Position numbers and translations under genes: made by a program. DNA of 64,000 nucleotides from the NCBI RefSeq assembly GCF_008868175.1, contig NZ_WBKT01000012.1:1-64000 (forward strand), read 5' to 3'. Of this stretch, positions 32,872-41,026 are shown piece after piece. The stretch is from Micromonospora sp. AMSO31t. GTDB taxonomy: Bacteria > Actinomycetota > Actinomycetes > Mycobacteriales > Micromonosporaceae. A model generated the notes under the pieces. That model worked only from the letters and a program-made list of their open reading frames with translations. It searched no databases and was not told the origin of the DNA. How positions within the stretch are numbered: the stretch's first letter is position 1; each line of letters starts with the position of its first letter.

Positions 32872-33449
32872 GGGGTTTCCCTTCCTCCGGACGCGCCGCC
32901 GGGCAGCACGTCGAGCCGGTCGAGCAGCACCAGGAACGCCTCGGCGTACGGCGAGTGCTGCGTCTCCTTCCGTACCCGTTCCCAGTCGATCTGTTCCCGC
33001 AGCGAGCGGGCGAGCGGCAGGGCCCGGGCGAAGTCGCAGTAGTGCTGGGAGAAGCTCAGCAGCTTGTGCACCATGAGCTGGCTGGCCGAGAGCACCGGCA
33101 TGTGGATGGCGTCGACCGGCCGCACGATGGTGTCGGCGAAGGTCTCCTCGGTCACCGGAGTCTCGATCGGCCGGTGGATGAGGTCCACCATCCGGCCCTC
33201 GTCGTAGACCTTGACCAGCCAGTCCTCGGGCGGGCGCTCGGCGGTGAAGCCGGCCTCGACCAGGGCCTCCAGGGCCCGGTCCACGTCCTGCTGCCGGATC
33301 AGGAAGTCCACGTCGTGGTCGCTGGAGTGGCCGCCGTGCGCGTACACGGCGAAGCTCCCCCCGAGCGCAAAGGGGATCTCGGACTGCTTGAGCACGGCGG
33401 CGACCTTCTTCAGCGTGTGCACCAGGGTCTCGTCCCCGCGCTCGGCCAT
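32868..33449 (-). CDS. Nucleotidyltransferase-fold protein
   Basis: 193 residues from ATG 33449. The pol-beta-type nucleotidyltransferase signature is clear: FALGGSFAVYAHGG, then HDVDFLI with the paired aspartates, and a third acidic residue further on (MVDLIHRP). This resembles the stand-alone family that includes AbiEii-type and minimal nucleotidyltransferases. No antitoxin-like HEPN partner lies next to it, so a toxin-antitoxin role is not supported. It is the first gene of the probable operon with the BON and phosphoesterase genes. Substrate unknown. Confidence 0.82.
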   Translation of the reverse strand: MAERGDETLVHTLKKVAAVLKQSEIPFALGGSFAVYAHGGHSSDHDVDFLIRQQDVDRALEALVEAGFTAERPPEDWLVKVYDEGRMVDLIHRPIETPVTEETFADTIVRPVDAIHMPVLSASQLMVHKLLSFSQHYCDFARALPLARSLREQIDWERVRKETQHSPYAEAFLVLLDRLDVLPGGASGGRETP

Positions 33450-33588
33450 TCTGGGTCTCCCGTCGTCGTGGGTGGCGGTGGGAATGAAGTTGCGTACCCG
33501 GCGAACGGGTCGGCCACACCTGTTGAGGACGCGCCCCGACGTGGCGGTGACAATGCGGACAAACCGCCGAAGGTGAGCACGGGTCGGA

Positions 33589-33594
33589 TAGCCT
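33589..33594 (+). promoter_or_regulatory. -10 box for leaderless kinase gene
   Basis: TAGCCT lies 7 nt before the GTG start at 33602, with no Shine-Dalgarno between, which predicts a leaderless mRNA. Confidence 0.55.
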
Positions 33595-33601
33595 CGACAG
33601 G

Positions 33602-34333
33602 GTGGCCAGGTCACTGTGGGTGCGGCGCGGCGGGGCCCGACTGCGCGCCGTCGCCCTGATCGGCATCGACGGCTCGGGCAAGACCACCCAGGCCCACCGG
33701 CTCGCCGAGGCGCTCACGGCGGCGGGCCATCCCGCCACCTATCACCGCAACGCCGGCGGCCGCCGCTGGCTGGGCCGGCTCGCCCAGCGGGTCGGCCGGC
33801 CCGACGCGCAGCGGCTCGTCGGGCGCAACGGGCTGCTCGCCCTGGAGTCCGTGCTCCGCTGGCTGGCCATCGCGCTCGCCCTGCTGACCTGCCTGGTGAC
33901 CGGCCGCACGGCGGTGATGGACCGCTGGTCCGCCTGCCAGTACGCCAGCATCCGGGCGCACGGCGGGCAACGCTGGGAGCGGCTGGCCCGGGCCGGCTAC
34001 CGGGTCTTCCCGCCGCCCCGGGTCACCTTCCTGCTCACCCTGGACCCGGCCGAGGCGTACCGGCGGATCGAGCGGCGCGGCACCGACCACGAGAGCATGC
34101 GGTGGCTCAGCGCCGCGGCCACGGCGTACCGGACCCTGCCGGAGTACGGCAGCTTCGTGGTGGTGGACGGCAGCGGCACCCCGGAGGAGGTGTCCCGCCG
34201 GATCCGCGCGCACCTGACCGAGTGGCTCCCGGGCGACCCGCCGCCCCCGGCCGGCCCGGGCCAGGACGGCACCGACCCGCCCTCGGGCGGGGCGGGGCGC
34301 GGCGCACCGGTGCCGGCTCAGGCCCGCCCGTAG
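33602..34333 (+). CDS. Thymidylate kinase-like P-loop kinase
   Basis: 243 residues from GTG 33602. It has a P-loop in LIGIDGSGKTTQAHRLAEAL, a DR-type motif (VMDRWSACQY) and a LID-like segment rich in Arg (RIERRGTDHESM), as in dTMP kinases. A hydrophobic stretch at about residues 80-103 (LESVLRWLAIALALLTCLVTG) is unusual for canonical Tmk. This points to a divergent paralogue of the thymidylate kinase superfamily rather than the housekeeping enzyme. Possible substrates include other nucleotides or sugars. The last ~30 residues are Pro/Gly-rich and overlap the convergent SDR gene by 16 bp. Confidence 0.8.
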   Translation: MARSLWVRRGGARLRAVALIGIDGSGKTTQAHRLAEALTAAGHPATYHRNAGGRRWLGRLAQRVGRPDAQRLVGRNGLLALESVLRWLAIALALLTCLVTGRTAVMDRWSACQYASIRAHGGQRWERLARAGYRVFPPPRVTFLLTLDPAEAYRRIERRGTDHESMRWLSAAATAYRTLPEYGSFVVVDGSGTPEEVSRRIRAHLTEWLPGDPPPPAGPGQDGTDPPSGGAGRGAPVPAQARP

Positions 34334-35004
34334 ACCGGGATGCTCGCCCCGCTGGTCGGCGTCGACTCCTCGGAGGCCAGGAAGCGGATCACCGCGGCGA
34401 TCTCGGCCGGCGGGACCCAGCGGCCGTGGTCGGCGTCCGGCTGGGCGGCCCGGTTGGCCGGGGTGTCGATCACGCTGGGCAGCACGGTGTTGCAGCGCAC
34501 CCCGCGCTGCCGGTACTCCACCGCCACGGCGTTGGCGAACGCCTGCACGGCCGCCTTGGCGGTGGCGTAGCCGGCCGCGCCGGGGAAGGGTGCCACCGCG
34601 GCCCGGGCCGACACGCAGACCACGGCGCCGCCGCCGGCCGCCACCAGGTGTGGCAGCGCGGCCTGGGTGACCAGGTACGTGGGTCGCAGGTTGACCCGGA
34701 GCATCCGGTCGAACTCCTCGATCGGCGTCTCGTGCACGAGTCCGCCGCTGGCGTACCCGCCGACCAGGTTGACCACCGCCCGCAGCGGCGCGGTCGGCTC
34801 GGCGGCGGCGACGGCCACCGCCCGCGCGACCCCGTCGGGGTCCAGCAGGTCGGCCGTGACGTGGACGGGCCCGGCCGCCGGCGTGTTCCCGCTGCCCTCC
34901 CGTCCGGGGACGACCACCCGCCAGCCGGCCGCGAGGAAGGCGGCGGTGACCGCGCCGCCCAGCCCGCCCGTGCCGCCGGTCACCAGCACCGTGCGCTCCG
35001 CCAT
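34318..35004 (-). CDS. Short-chain dehydrogenase/reductase
   Basis: 228 residues. The Rossmann nucleotide motif is TGGTGGLGGAV (residues ~9-19), with VNLVGGYA in place of NNAG, an active-site Ser in VVCVSARAA, and YATAK as the catalytic YxxxK. The length matches classical SDRs, which oxidise or reduce hydroxyl or keto groups with NAD(P). A TAGCGT box lies 6 nt before the ATG, with no Shine-Dalgarno. It is divergent from the murR-type gene. Substrate unknown. Confidence 0.9.
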   Translation of the reverse strand: MAERTVLVTGGTGGLGGAVTAAFLAAGWRVVVPGREGSGNTPAAGPVHVTADLLDPDGVARAVAVAAAEPTAPLRAVVNLVGGYASGGLVHETPIEEFDRMLRVNLRPTYLVTQAALPHLVAAGGGAVVCVSARAAVAPFPGAAGYATAKAAVQAFANAVAVEYRQRGVRCNTVLPSVIDTPANRAAQPDADHGRWVPPAEIAAVIRFLASEESTPTSGASIPVYGRA

Positions 35005-35010
35005 GCGCCC

Positions 35011-35016
35011 ACGCTA
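35011..35016 (-). promoter_or_regulatory. -10 box for leaderless SDR gene
   Basis: On the minus strand TAGCGT ends 6 nt before the ATG at 35004, and no ribosome site is present. Confidence 0.55.
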
Positions 35017-35270
35017 GCCGCCCGGCCGGCGGGGCGGTGACCGGGGCGGGCATCCGGCCCGGTCGATGCCGGCTGACCTGCGCGCCCGTCCGACCGGTGA
35101 CCTCCGCGAGGCCGTCCGGCCGACCCGGCGAGCGCGACGGCCGAGCCGACGGTCGGCCGGATCGGCGGAGTCGACCGGAGCGGGGGAGGCGGCCGGGCTG
35201 CGGGAATGGGACCCTTGGCACGGGAAGCGGGCGCGGAACGGGGTACTTTTCCGGATACGCGCCGTCATGG

Positions 35271-35299
35271 TTGACGGTCACGCCTCATGAAAGTAAGTT
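35271..35299 (+). promoter_or_regulatory. Promoter of murR-murQ operon
   Basis: A -35 TTGACG (35271-35276) and a -10 TAAGTT (35294-35299) are separated by exactly 17 bp. The predicted start of transcription, 6-7 nt past the -10, falls on the GTG at 35306. The remaining ~265 bp back to the SDR gene hold no recognisable gene. Confidence 0.75.
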
Positions 35300-35303
35300 T
35301 CAT
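35287..35303. promoter_or_regulatory. RpiR/MurR-type operator overlapping the -10 box
   Basis: ATGAAA-N5-TTTCAT is a perfect 6-bp dyad that covers the -10 box and ends 3 bp before the start codon. RpiR-family regulators typically bind GAAA-N5-TTTC-like dyads, so autorepression by steric block is likely. Confidence 0.75.
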
Positions 35304-35305
35304 CC

Positions 35306-36220
35306 GTGGCGAAGAGTCCGAAGATTTCTGCGAGTCACGAGCCCGGTGGACTGATCGTCCACATCAGCGGCCTGCTGCCCTCGCTGTCCCCGGCCGAGCA
35401 GCGGGTGGCCCGGCTGGTCGTCTCCGATCCGGCCGACGCCGCCCGGCGCACCATCACGGACCTCGCCACCGCCGCCGAGACATCGGAGGCCACCGTCATC
35501 CGGTTCTGCCGGTCGGTCGGCATGGACGGCTACCCCCAGCTGCGCATCCGGCTCGCCGCCGAGGCCGCCCGCCGGATCGAGCCACCGGACGCCCGCGTGG
35601 TCGGCGGCGACATCCCGCCCGGCGCCGACCTGGCCCAGATCATCGCCACCATCGCGTTCAACGACGCGCGGGCCGTCGAGGAAACCGCCGAGCAGCTCGA
35701 CCCCGCCGTCTGCGAGCAGGTGGTCGAGGCGATCGTCGCGGCCGGCCGGATCGACGTCTACGGCGCCGGCGCCAGCGGCTTCGTCGCCTCGGACTTCCAG
35801 CAGAAGCTGCACCGCATCGGCCGCACCGCCTTCTACTTCCCGGACGTGCACACCGCGCTCACCTCGGCCGCCCTGCTCGGCCGGGGCGACGTCGCGGTCG
35901 GCATCTCGCACACCGGCACCACCTCGGACGTCATCGAGGTGCTCGAACAGGCCCGCGCCCGGGGCGCCACCACGGTCGCGCTGACCAACTTCCCCCGCTC
36001 GCCGATCACCGAGGTCGCCGACCACGTGCTGACCACCGCGGCCCGCGAGACCACCTACCGCTCCGGCGCGATGGCCAGCCGGCTGGCGCAGCTGACCGTC
36101 GTCGACTGCCTCTTCGTCGGGGTGGCCGCGCGGAACCGCGCCAAGGCCAGGAAGGCCCTCGAGGCAACCGCCGAAGCCGTCCAGTCCCACCGGGTGGGCG
36201 CCGGCCGGAGGCGGGCATGA
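35306..36220 (+). CDS. RpiR/MurR family transcriptional regulator
   Basis: 304 residues from GTG 35306, apparently leaderless. An N-terminal RpiR-type helix-turn-helix (residues ~20-95: PSLSPAEQRVARLVVSDPADAARRTITDLATAAETSEATVIRFCRSVG) is followed by a SIS domain (~130-265) with GAGASGFVASDFQQKL and ISHTGTTSDVIEVL, which binds phosphosugars. It overlaps murQ by 4 bp (ATGA). This context identifies the ligand as probably MurNAc-6-phosphate, as for MurR in other bacteria. No PTS transporter gene follows. Confidence 0.93.
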   Translation: MAKSPKISASHEPGGLIVHISGLLPSLSPAEQRVARLVVSDPADAARRTITDLATAAETSEATVIRFCRSVGMDGYPQLRIRLAAEAARRIEPPDARVVGGDIPPGADLAQIIATIAFNDARAVEETAEQLDPAVCEQVVEAIVAAGRIDVYGAGASGFVASDFQQKLHRIGRTAFYFPDVHTALTSAALLGRGDVAVGISHTGTTSDVIEVLEQARARGATTVALTNFPRSPITEVADHVLTTAARETTYRSGAMASRLAQLTVVDCLFVGVAARNRAKARKALEATAEAVQSHRVGAGRRRA

Positions 36221-37164
36221 CGGCGGGCCGGGTGGAGCGGGACGAGGTGGCCGCCGTGCGGCCCGTGGTCCGGGTGGGCGCCCCCACCGAGCGGCGCAAC
36301 CCGCACAGCCTCGACCTCGACCTCATGTCGACCCGGGACGTGCTCACCGTCATCAACGAGGCGGACCGGCGGGTGCCCGCCGCGGTGGCCGCCGTCCTCG
36401 ACGAGATCGCCGAGACCGTCGACCTGGCCGTCGCCGCGCTGCGCGGTGGCAACCGGGTGCACTACTTCGGCGCCGGCACCTCCGGTCGCCTCGGCGTGCT
36501 CGACGCCGCCGAGCTGGCACCCACCTTCAACTCGCCGCGGCACTGGTTCTGCGCCCATCTGGCCGGCGGTCCCGACGCCATGTGGCGGGCCGTCGAGGAC
36601 GCCGAGGACGACGAGCGCGGCGGCGCCGCCGAGGCCGCCGAGTGCGTACGCCCCGGCGACCTGGTGGTCGGACTGGCCGCCAGCGGACGCACCCCGTACG
36701 TCCTCGGGGCGCTCGCCGCATCCCGGGCGCAGGGGGCCGCGACGGTGCTGCTCTGCGCCAATCCGGAGGCCGACGCCGCCGGGTCGGTCGACGTCTTCAT
36801 CGGGGTGGACACCGGACCGGAGGTGGTCACCGGGTCGACCCGGATGAAGGCGGGCACCGCGCAGAAGCTGGTGCTGAACACCTTCTCCACGGCGGTGATG
36901 GTGCGCCTCGGCCGGGTCTACTCCAACCTGATGATCGACATGGTGGCCACCAATGCGAAGCTGCGTGGCCGGATGATCTCGATCCTCATGGAGGCCACCG
37001 GCTGCGCCGAGGAGGTCTGCCGCGTCGCCCTCAACGAGGCGGACGGCGACCTCAAGACCGCCCTCGTCTCGCTGGTCTCCGGCGCCGAGGTCTCCGCGGC
37101 CCGGGCCGCCCTGGCCCGCTCCGCCGACCAGGTGCGTGGCGCGCTCGCCCTGCTCGCCTCCTGA
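36217..37164 (+). CDS. murQ: N-acetylmuramic acid 6-phosphate etherase
   Basis: 315 residues from ATG 36217, overlapping the regulator stop by 4 bp. The SIS fold is clear: VHYFGAGTSGRLGVLDAAELAPTFN, VGLAASGRTPYVLGAL and VVTGSTRMKAGTAQKLVLNTFST. MurQ cleaves the lactyl ether of MurNAc-6-phosphate to give GlcNAc-6-phosphate and D-lactate during cell-wall recycling or muropeptide use. The N-terminal ~25 residues extend beyond the usual start at TERRNPHS. With its SIS regulator it forms a two-gene operon that ends in a hairpin. Confidence 0.95.
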   Translation: MTAGRVERDEVAAVRPVVRVGAPTERRNPHSLDLDLMSTRDVLTVINEADRRVPAAVAAVLDEIAETVDLAVAALRGGNRVHYFGAGTSGRLGVLDAAELAPTFNSPRHWFCAHLAGGPDAMWRAVEDAEDDERGGAAEAAECVRPGDLVVGLAASGRTPYVLGALAASRAQGAATVLLCANPEADAAGSVDVFIGVDTGPEVVTGSTRMKAGTAQKLVLNTFSTAVMVRLGRVYSNLMIDMVATNAKLRGRMISILMEATGCAEEVCRVALNEADGDLKTALVSLVSGAEVSAARAALARSADQVRGALALLAS

Positions 37165-37173
37165 CGCCTCCGC

Positions 37174-37195
37174 CGGCCGGGTCCCCTCCCGGCCG
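37174..37195 (+). terminator. Terminator after murQ
   Basis: A perfect 8-bp stem (37174-37181 with 37188-37195) with a 6-nt loop begins 10 bp after the murQ stop. Confidence 0.6.
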
Positions 37196-37612
37196 CCCCC
37201 GCACCACGGGTGCGACGCGCGTCACGTGGCGGGAGGGGACGCATCTCCCGCTGCGGATTGTTCAACCAGCCGTGGGGTAATCCTCACCGGTGGCTGAACC
37301 GACCGGCCCGCGAGCGCGTATCTCGCAGTGACCAGGATCGCAATCACGCGGTGACGCGGGTCGCTGTGTTCATGGAATTCGCAATGGTGCGATTTCCTGA
37401 GCGGACGACGATTCCGCTGCTCCGACGCCCTCCGACCGGGGCGTACGCGAGGCACCCGAGCAGGGGTCCTGACAGCAAACATGGACCGGGCTCTCAGCTA
37501 CTACTCAGGCATTCGTGACAGTTTCGACTCACGACATGGAATCCCCGACGCGTCTCATCTGTTGTGTAGGTGTCAGCACCTACGGGCACAGCGGAGGTTA
37601 CGGGGAGGGCTG
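37196..37612 (+). promoter_or_regulatory. Structured upstream region of the sigma factor gene
   Basis: About 420 bp without a recognisable gene. It contains a hairpin with 7-bp arms at 37229-37235/37245-37251, and a 10-bp dyad with one mismatch at 37374-37383/37388-37397 around an AT-rich GGAATTCGCA. Next to the gene lies a perfect 7-bp stem with loop TCAG at 37566-37583, 30 bp before the ATG and just upstream of the ribosome site. These look like operator and mRNA-leader elements for the sigma gene. The open frame that starts at 37481 has no ribosome site and reads through the hairpin. Confidence 0.5.
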
Positions 37613-38614
37613 ATGAACGTGGGGATGGCAAGGAACCGGGCAACCGGCGCGAGCGAGGGGACCGTGGCAATCGTGGACAAGAACATCGGCATGCGTACCG
37701 ACGAGGTCGCCGAGGAGCGGGACCTGGTCGGCGTCTACCTGCACGAGATCTCCCGGACGCCGCTGCTGGACGCCGCCAAGGAGGTCGATCTCTCCAAGGC
37801 GATCGAGGCGGGCCTCTACGCCGAGCACCTGCTCGGCGAGGACCGCGTCCCCGCCGGCGTCGACCGGGACGACCTGGAGCGGCTGGTCGCCGAGGGTGAG
37901 CGCGCGAAGGACCTGTTCATCCGCGCCAACCTGCGGCTGGTCGTCTCGATCGCCCGCCGCTACGTGCGGTCGGGCATGCCCATGCTGGACCTCATCCAGG
38001 AGGGCAACACCGGCCTGGTGCGCGCGGTCGAGAAGTTCGACTACGAGCGGGGCTACAAGTTCTCCACCTACGCGACGTGGTGGATCCGCCAGGCCATCAG
38101 CCGGGCGATCGCCCAGCAGGAGCGCACGGTGCGACTGCCCGTGCACCTGGTCGAGGACGTCAACCGGATGCGCAACGTGGCCCGGCAGCTCACCCGTGAG
38201 CTGGGCAGCGACCCGGAGCCGGAGCAGATCGCCGCGGCGCTCGGCGTCACCGTCGAGCGGGTGAACGAGCTGCGCCGCTGGTCGCAGGACACCGTCTCGC
38301 TGGACACCCCGGTGGGCGACGACGGCGACACCAACCTCGGCGACCTGGTCGCCGACAGCGACGCCCCGTCGCCGGAGGAGATCGTCCTCACCGGCCTGGA
38401 GCGGCAGCGGATCGAGGGTCTGCTCAACCACCTCGACGACCGTTCGGCCGGCATCATGCGGGCCCGCTACGGCCTGGAGGACGGGCGCGAGCACTCGCTG
38501 ACCGAGGTCGCCTCGCGGTTCTCGCTCTCCCGGGAGCGGATCCGCCAGCTGGAGATCCAGGCCCTCGGCCGGCTCCGTGAGCTGGCCCGCGCGGAGGGGC
38601 TGCAGGCGGCCTGA
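37613..38614 (+). CDS. Principal-type sigma-70 factor (SigB/HrdB-like)
   Basis: 333 residues from ATG 37613, which follows GGGGAGG. Regions 1.2 to 4.2 are complete: DLVGVYLHEISRTPLLDAAKEVDL (1.2), KDLFIRANLRLVVSIARRYV and MLDLIQEGNTGLVRAVEKFDYERGYKFSTYATWWIRQAI (region 2, promoter melting and -10 contact), EQERTVRLPVHLVEDVN-type region 3, and the 4.2 helix-turn-helix ending SLSRERIRQLEIQALGRLREL. The short N-terminus lacks the long acidic region 1.1 of the essential HrdB, so this is a group 2 factor, like mycobacterial SigB or Streptomyces HrdA/C/D, used in stationary phase or stress. Confidence 0.95.
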   Translation: MNVGMARNRATGASEGTVAIVDKNIGMRTDEVAEERDLVGVYLHEISRTPLLDAAKEVDLSKAIEAGLYAEHLLGEDRVPAGVDRDDLERLVAEGERAKDLFIRANLRLVVSIARRYVRSGMPMLDLIQEGNTGLVRAVEKFDYERGYKFSTYATWWIRQAISRAIAQQERTVRLPVHLVEDVNRMRNVARQLTRELGSDPEPEQIAAALGVTVERVNELRRWSQDTVSLDTPVGDDGDTNLGDLVADSDAPSPEEIVLTGLERQRIEGLLNHLDDRSAGIMRARYGLEDGREHSLTEVASRFSLSRERIRQLEIQALGRLRELARAEGLQAA

Positions 38615-38634
38615 GCTGGTAGTAATGGAATCGA

Positions 38635-38673
38635 CGAACGGCCGGCGTCCGATAGGGGGACGCCGGCCGTTCG
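38635..38673. terminator. Bidirectional terminator after sigma gene
   Basis: A perfect stem of 15 bp (38636-38650 with 38658-38672), extended to 16 by the flanking pair, has a 7-nt loop. It lies between the convergent sigma and NlpC/P60 genes. Confidence 0.78.
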
Positions 38674-38683
38674 CCGTTCCGCG

Positions 38684-39652
38684 TCAGCGCACCCGGCCGT
38701 AGCCGGCGATGGACATGATGTCCATGTCGCGCTTGTTGACGTTGCGCCCCGCGCTGGGCGCATCGATGATCTGACCACCGCCCACGTACAGGGCCACGTG
38801 CCCGAGCCCGGAGTAGAACACCAGGTCGCCGGGTTGCAGCGAGCCGCGGCTGATCCGCGAGGTGGCGTTCCACTGCATCGCCGCGTTGTGCGGCAGGGAC
38901 TTGCCGGCCGCCCGCCAGGACGCCAGGGTCAGCCCCGAGCAGTCGTAGCTGCCGGGGCCCTCGTCGCCGTAGCCGTACGGCTTGCCGATCGCGCCGTAGG
39001 CGTAGCGCACGGCCACGCCGGCGGAACCGGAGATGGCCGGGGCGTTGCCGGCGGAGCTGGATCGCGTGGGCGCCTCGGTGGCCCGGCCGTACGCCTTGCG
39101 GCGCAGCTCGTAGAGGCGGGCCAGGTCCCCCTCGATCTTCTTCCTGCCGGCGACCAACTGCTTGGCCTGCGCCGCCTCCCGGGCCAGCGTGGCGTCGAGC
39201 CGGGTCTTCTGGTCGATCAGCTGACGCTGGCTCTCGGTGAAGCCGGTGATGGTCTGCTGCCGCTGGCGGGTCAACTGGTCCAGGGTGCCCAGCCGGTCCG
39301 GCAGCGTGGCGGCGCCGCCCGGGTCCAGCAGGGCCTGCATGGTGCGCATGCCTCCGGTCTTGTAGGCCGTGGCGGCGATGGCGCCGACATCGGCGCGACT
39401 CCGCTCGGCCTGCTCCTGCAACGGGCCGATCCTGGCCTGCAACCTGGCCGCGGTGGCCTTGTTGGCCTTGATCTCCTCGTTGAGCTTGTTGTACGACTCG
39501 ACGATTCGCTCCAGCTCAGTCGAGGACTTCTCGATCTGCTTCGTCAGCTCGGCGGGGGTGGGCTCGGCGCGAGCCACCGTCGCCGGGGCGAGCAGCGTGG
39601 CCGAGAGGCCCGCCACCGCCAACGAGCGCAGCAGGATCCGTAAGGACGACAA
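38684..39652 (-). CDS. Secreted NlpC/P60 endopeptidase with coiled-coil N-terminus
   Basis: 322 residues from a TTG start at 39652 with GAGGAG ~11 nt upstream. A signal peptide ends near AARAEP (~residue 30). Residues ~35-190 form a long helical coiled coil, as in RipA/PcsB-type hydrolases. The C-terminal NlpC/P60 domain (~205-320) carries the Cys in YDCSGLTLASW and His in GLGHVALYVGGG. These enzymes cut D-Glu-meso-DAP bonds in peptidoglycan, typically during cell separation, and the coiled coil often auto-inhibits or binds FtsEX-like partners. A 490-bp region upstream without a gene suggests substantial regulation. Confidence 0.92.
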   Translation of the reverse strand: MSSLRILLRSLAVAGLSATLLAPATVARAEPTPAELTKQIEKSSTELERIVESYNKLNEEIKANKATAARLQARIGPLQEQAERSRADVGAIAATAYKTGGMRTMQALLDPGGAATLPDRLGTLDQLTRQRQQTITGFTESQRQLIDQKTRLDATLAREAAQAKQLVAGRKKIEGDLARLYELRRKAYGRATEAPTRSSSAGNAPAISGSAGVAVRYAYGAIGKPYGYGDEGPGSYDCSGLTLASWRAAGKSLPHNAAMQWNATSRISRGSLQPGDLVFYSGLGHVALYVGGGQIIDAPSAGRNVNKRDMDIMSIAGYGRVR

Positions 39653-40146
39653 GAGCGGAAAGCTCCTCTCCGACTCCTCGCCGGTGCGGCGTTCCGCCCC
39701 GGCGACACCGGCCCGGGGCCATCCGGGTGGATGGCGGTCGACCGGACCGGCCTGCCCAACCTAACCCGTGACCGGAGTGACGGGGAGTTGAAGCAGGGGC
39801 GAAAGTTGGCAAAGTGTCAGGAAGTGCCACCGAGGCTGGTGACCCTTGGTGACCGTTTCGCGTGCGGGCCGTTGTGGGGCCGGAGTCGGGTGGGCGGATC
39901 GCACCAGTGGCCCGATTCGTCGTTCTGAACGGATGTCGCCAGGCACTGCGCCGCCAAATGACGACAAAGGTGGAAATCGCTCCTGTTTCCCGGCGCTCGC
40001 CGGGTCCGGCGGCAGGCGCGTGGCCAGGGAGAACGCCCGGTCCGGTGGCGCGGCCGCAACACAATGAAGCGCGGAGTTCGGGAATCCCGCCGCGCGGCAA
40101 CGCCGGCGGCGCGGAGGCCCCAACCGCGAACCCCCGGGAGGCCGCC
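39653..40146. promoter_or_regulatory. Divergent intergenic region, no gene seen
   Basis: 494 bp between the NlpC/P60 gene and the DUF6232-type gene. Open frames here have no ribosome sites or recognisable products. A tandem repeat of TTGGTGACC-like units lies at about 39835-39854. Because c-di-AMP (ydaO) riboswitches often precede wall-hydrolase genes in actinomycetes, their conserved blocks were looked for and not found. Confidence 0.4.
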
Positions 40147-40662
40147 GTGCAGACCGATGGCTCCACCACCCGCCCGCCCCGGTCGCCGGGCGCGGCCTCA
40201 TCCACCCTGCTCTACGCCCGGCCGGGCATCGTGGTGACCGGCGAGCGCTTCACCGTGGGCCGCAACAGCTGGCCGGTCGCCGAGATCACCCAGCTCTGGA
40301 CGGCCCGCGGGCCGCACGACCGCCTCGCACTCCGGGCGGTCGCCGTCTCCGCGGCCCTGATCGGCGGGGTCGGTGTGCTGCTCGGCTTCACCGGCGGGCT
40401 GCAACGGCTCACCGCGGCGGCGTACCTCACGCTGGGCGCGGTCGGGCTGCTGCCGCTGCTGCTCGTGCTGATCGGGGACCGCTGGCGCCCCCCGTCGTAC
40501 GAGCTGTGGGGCCGGCTCCGCGGCACCGAGGTGCTGCTGTTCAGCAGCGACAACGAGCGGCAGTTCGGCCAGGTCACCCGGGCCCTGCAACGGGCCCGGG
40601 AGGGAGCACGCCACGGCGGCTGGGCCCCGCCGGCGGCCGAGGCGTGGCGGCCGAACCGCTGA
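40147..40662 (+). CDS. DUF6232-like membrane protein
   Basis: 171 residues from GTG 40147, which has GGGAGG 6 nt upstream; the frame is open further upstream without a better start. The N-terminal ~70 residues form a beta-rich module (STLLYARPGIVVTGERFTVGRNSWPVAEITQLWTARGP). Two transmembrane helices follow (~75-95 and ~100-120), then a cytoplasmic C-terminal module (ELWGRLRGTEVLLFSSDNERQFGQVTRALQRA). This layout matches the DUF6232 family. Function unknown. It is convergent with the DUF3817 gene. Confidence 0.78.
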   Translation: MQTDGSTTRPPRSPGAASSTLLYARPGIVVTGERFTVGRNSWPVAEITQLWTARGPHDRLALRAVAVSAALIGGVGVLLGFTGGLQRLTAAAYLTLGAVGLLPLLLVLIGDRWRPPSYELWGRLRGTEVLLFSSDNERQFGQVTRALQRAREGARHGGWAPPAAEAWRPNR

Positions 40663-40671
40663 GCGGCCGGG

Positions 40672-41001
40672 TCAGCCGGCCACCGGCTCCGGGGTCCGGG
40701 TCGCCCGCTCGGCGGCCATCCAGTGGCTCACCCGGCGCTCGGCGTAGAACGAGACGAACGGCACGGTGCCCGCGAGCATCACGAGCAGCATCCGCTTGAG
40801 CGGCCAGTCGGCCCGGCGCGACAGGTCGAACGTGAGCGCCAGGTAGACCATGTAGAGCCAGCCGTGCGCGGTGCCGACCACGGCCACCACTGTCGGGTTG
40901 TCGAAGCCGTACTTCAGCGGCATGCCGATCAGGACCAGCACCACCAGCGCCACGCCCACGATCCAGGCGATCACGCGGTACCGGGTAAGGGCTCCGCCCA
41001 C
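40672..41001 (-). CDS. DUF3817 integral membrane protein
   Basis: 109 residues with three hydrophobic segments. The DUF3817 pattern is readable: GMPLKYGFDNPTVVAVVGTAHGWLYMVYLALTFDL and LVMLAGTVPFVSFYAERRV. These are widespread actinobacterial three- or four-helix membrane proteins of unknown function. ATG start at 41001. It lies 25 bp after a second membrane-protein gene on the same strand, so the two are likely cotranscribed. Confidence 0.85.
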   Translation of the reverse strand: MGGALTRYRVIAWIVGVALVVLVLIGMPLKYGFDNPTVVAVVGTAHGWLYMVYLALTFDLSRRADWPLKRMLLVMLAGTVPFVSFYAERRVSHWMAAERATRTPEPVAG

Positions 41002-41026
41002 CGTCGTCCGTCCTTCCGCACCGGCC

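Noticed and set aside
32868-33449. Nucleotidyltransferase as part of a toxin-antitoxin pair
   Set aside because: The neighbours are BON and phosphoesterase genes; no HEPN or small regulator partner is adjacent.
35037-35354. Open frames in the SDR/murR intergenic region
   Set aside because: Arg/Gly/Ser-rich translations without ribosome sites; the region holds the mapped promoter and operator instead.
39653-40146. c-di-AMP (ydaO-type) riboswitch upstream of the NlpC/P60 peptidase
   Set aside because: The expected conserved blocks of this riboswitch were looked for on the minus strand and not found.
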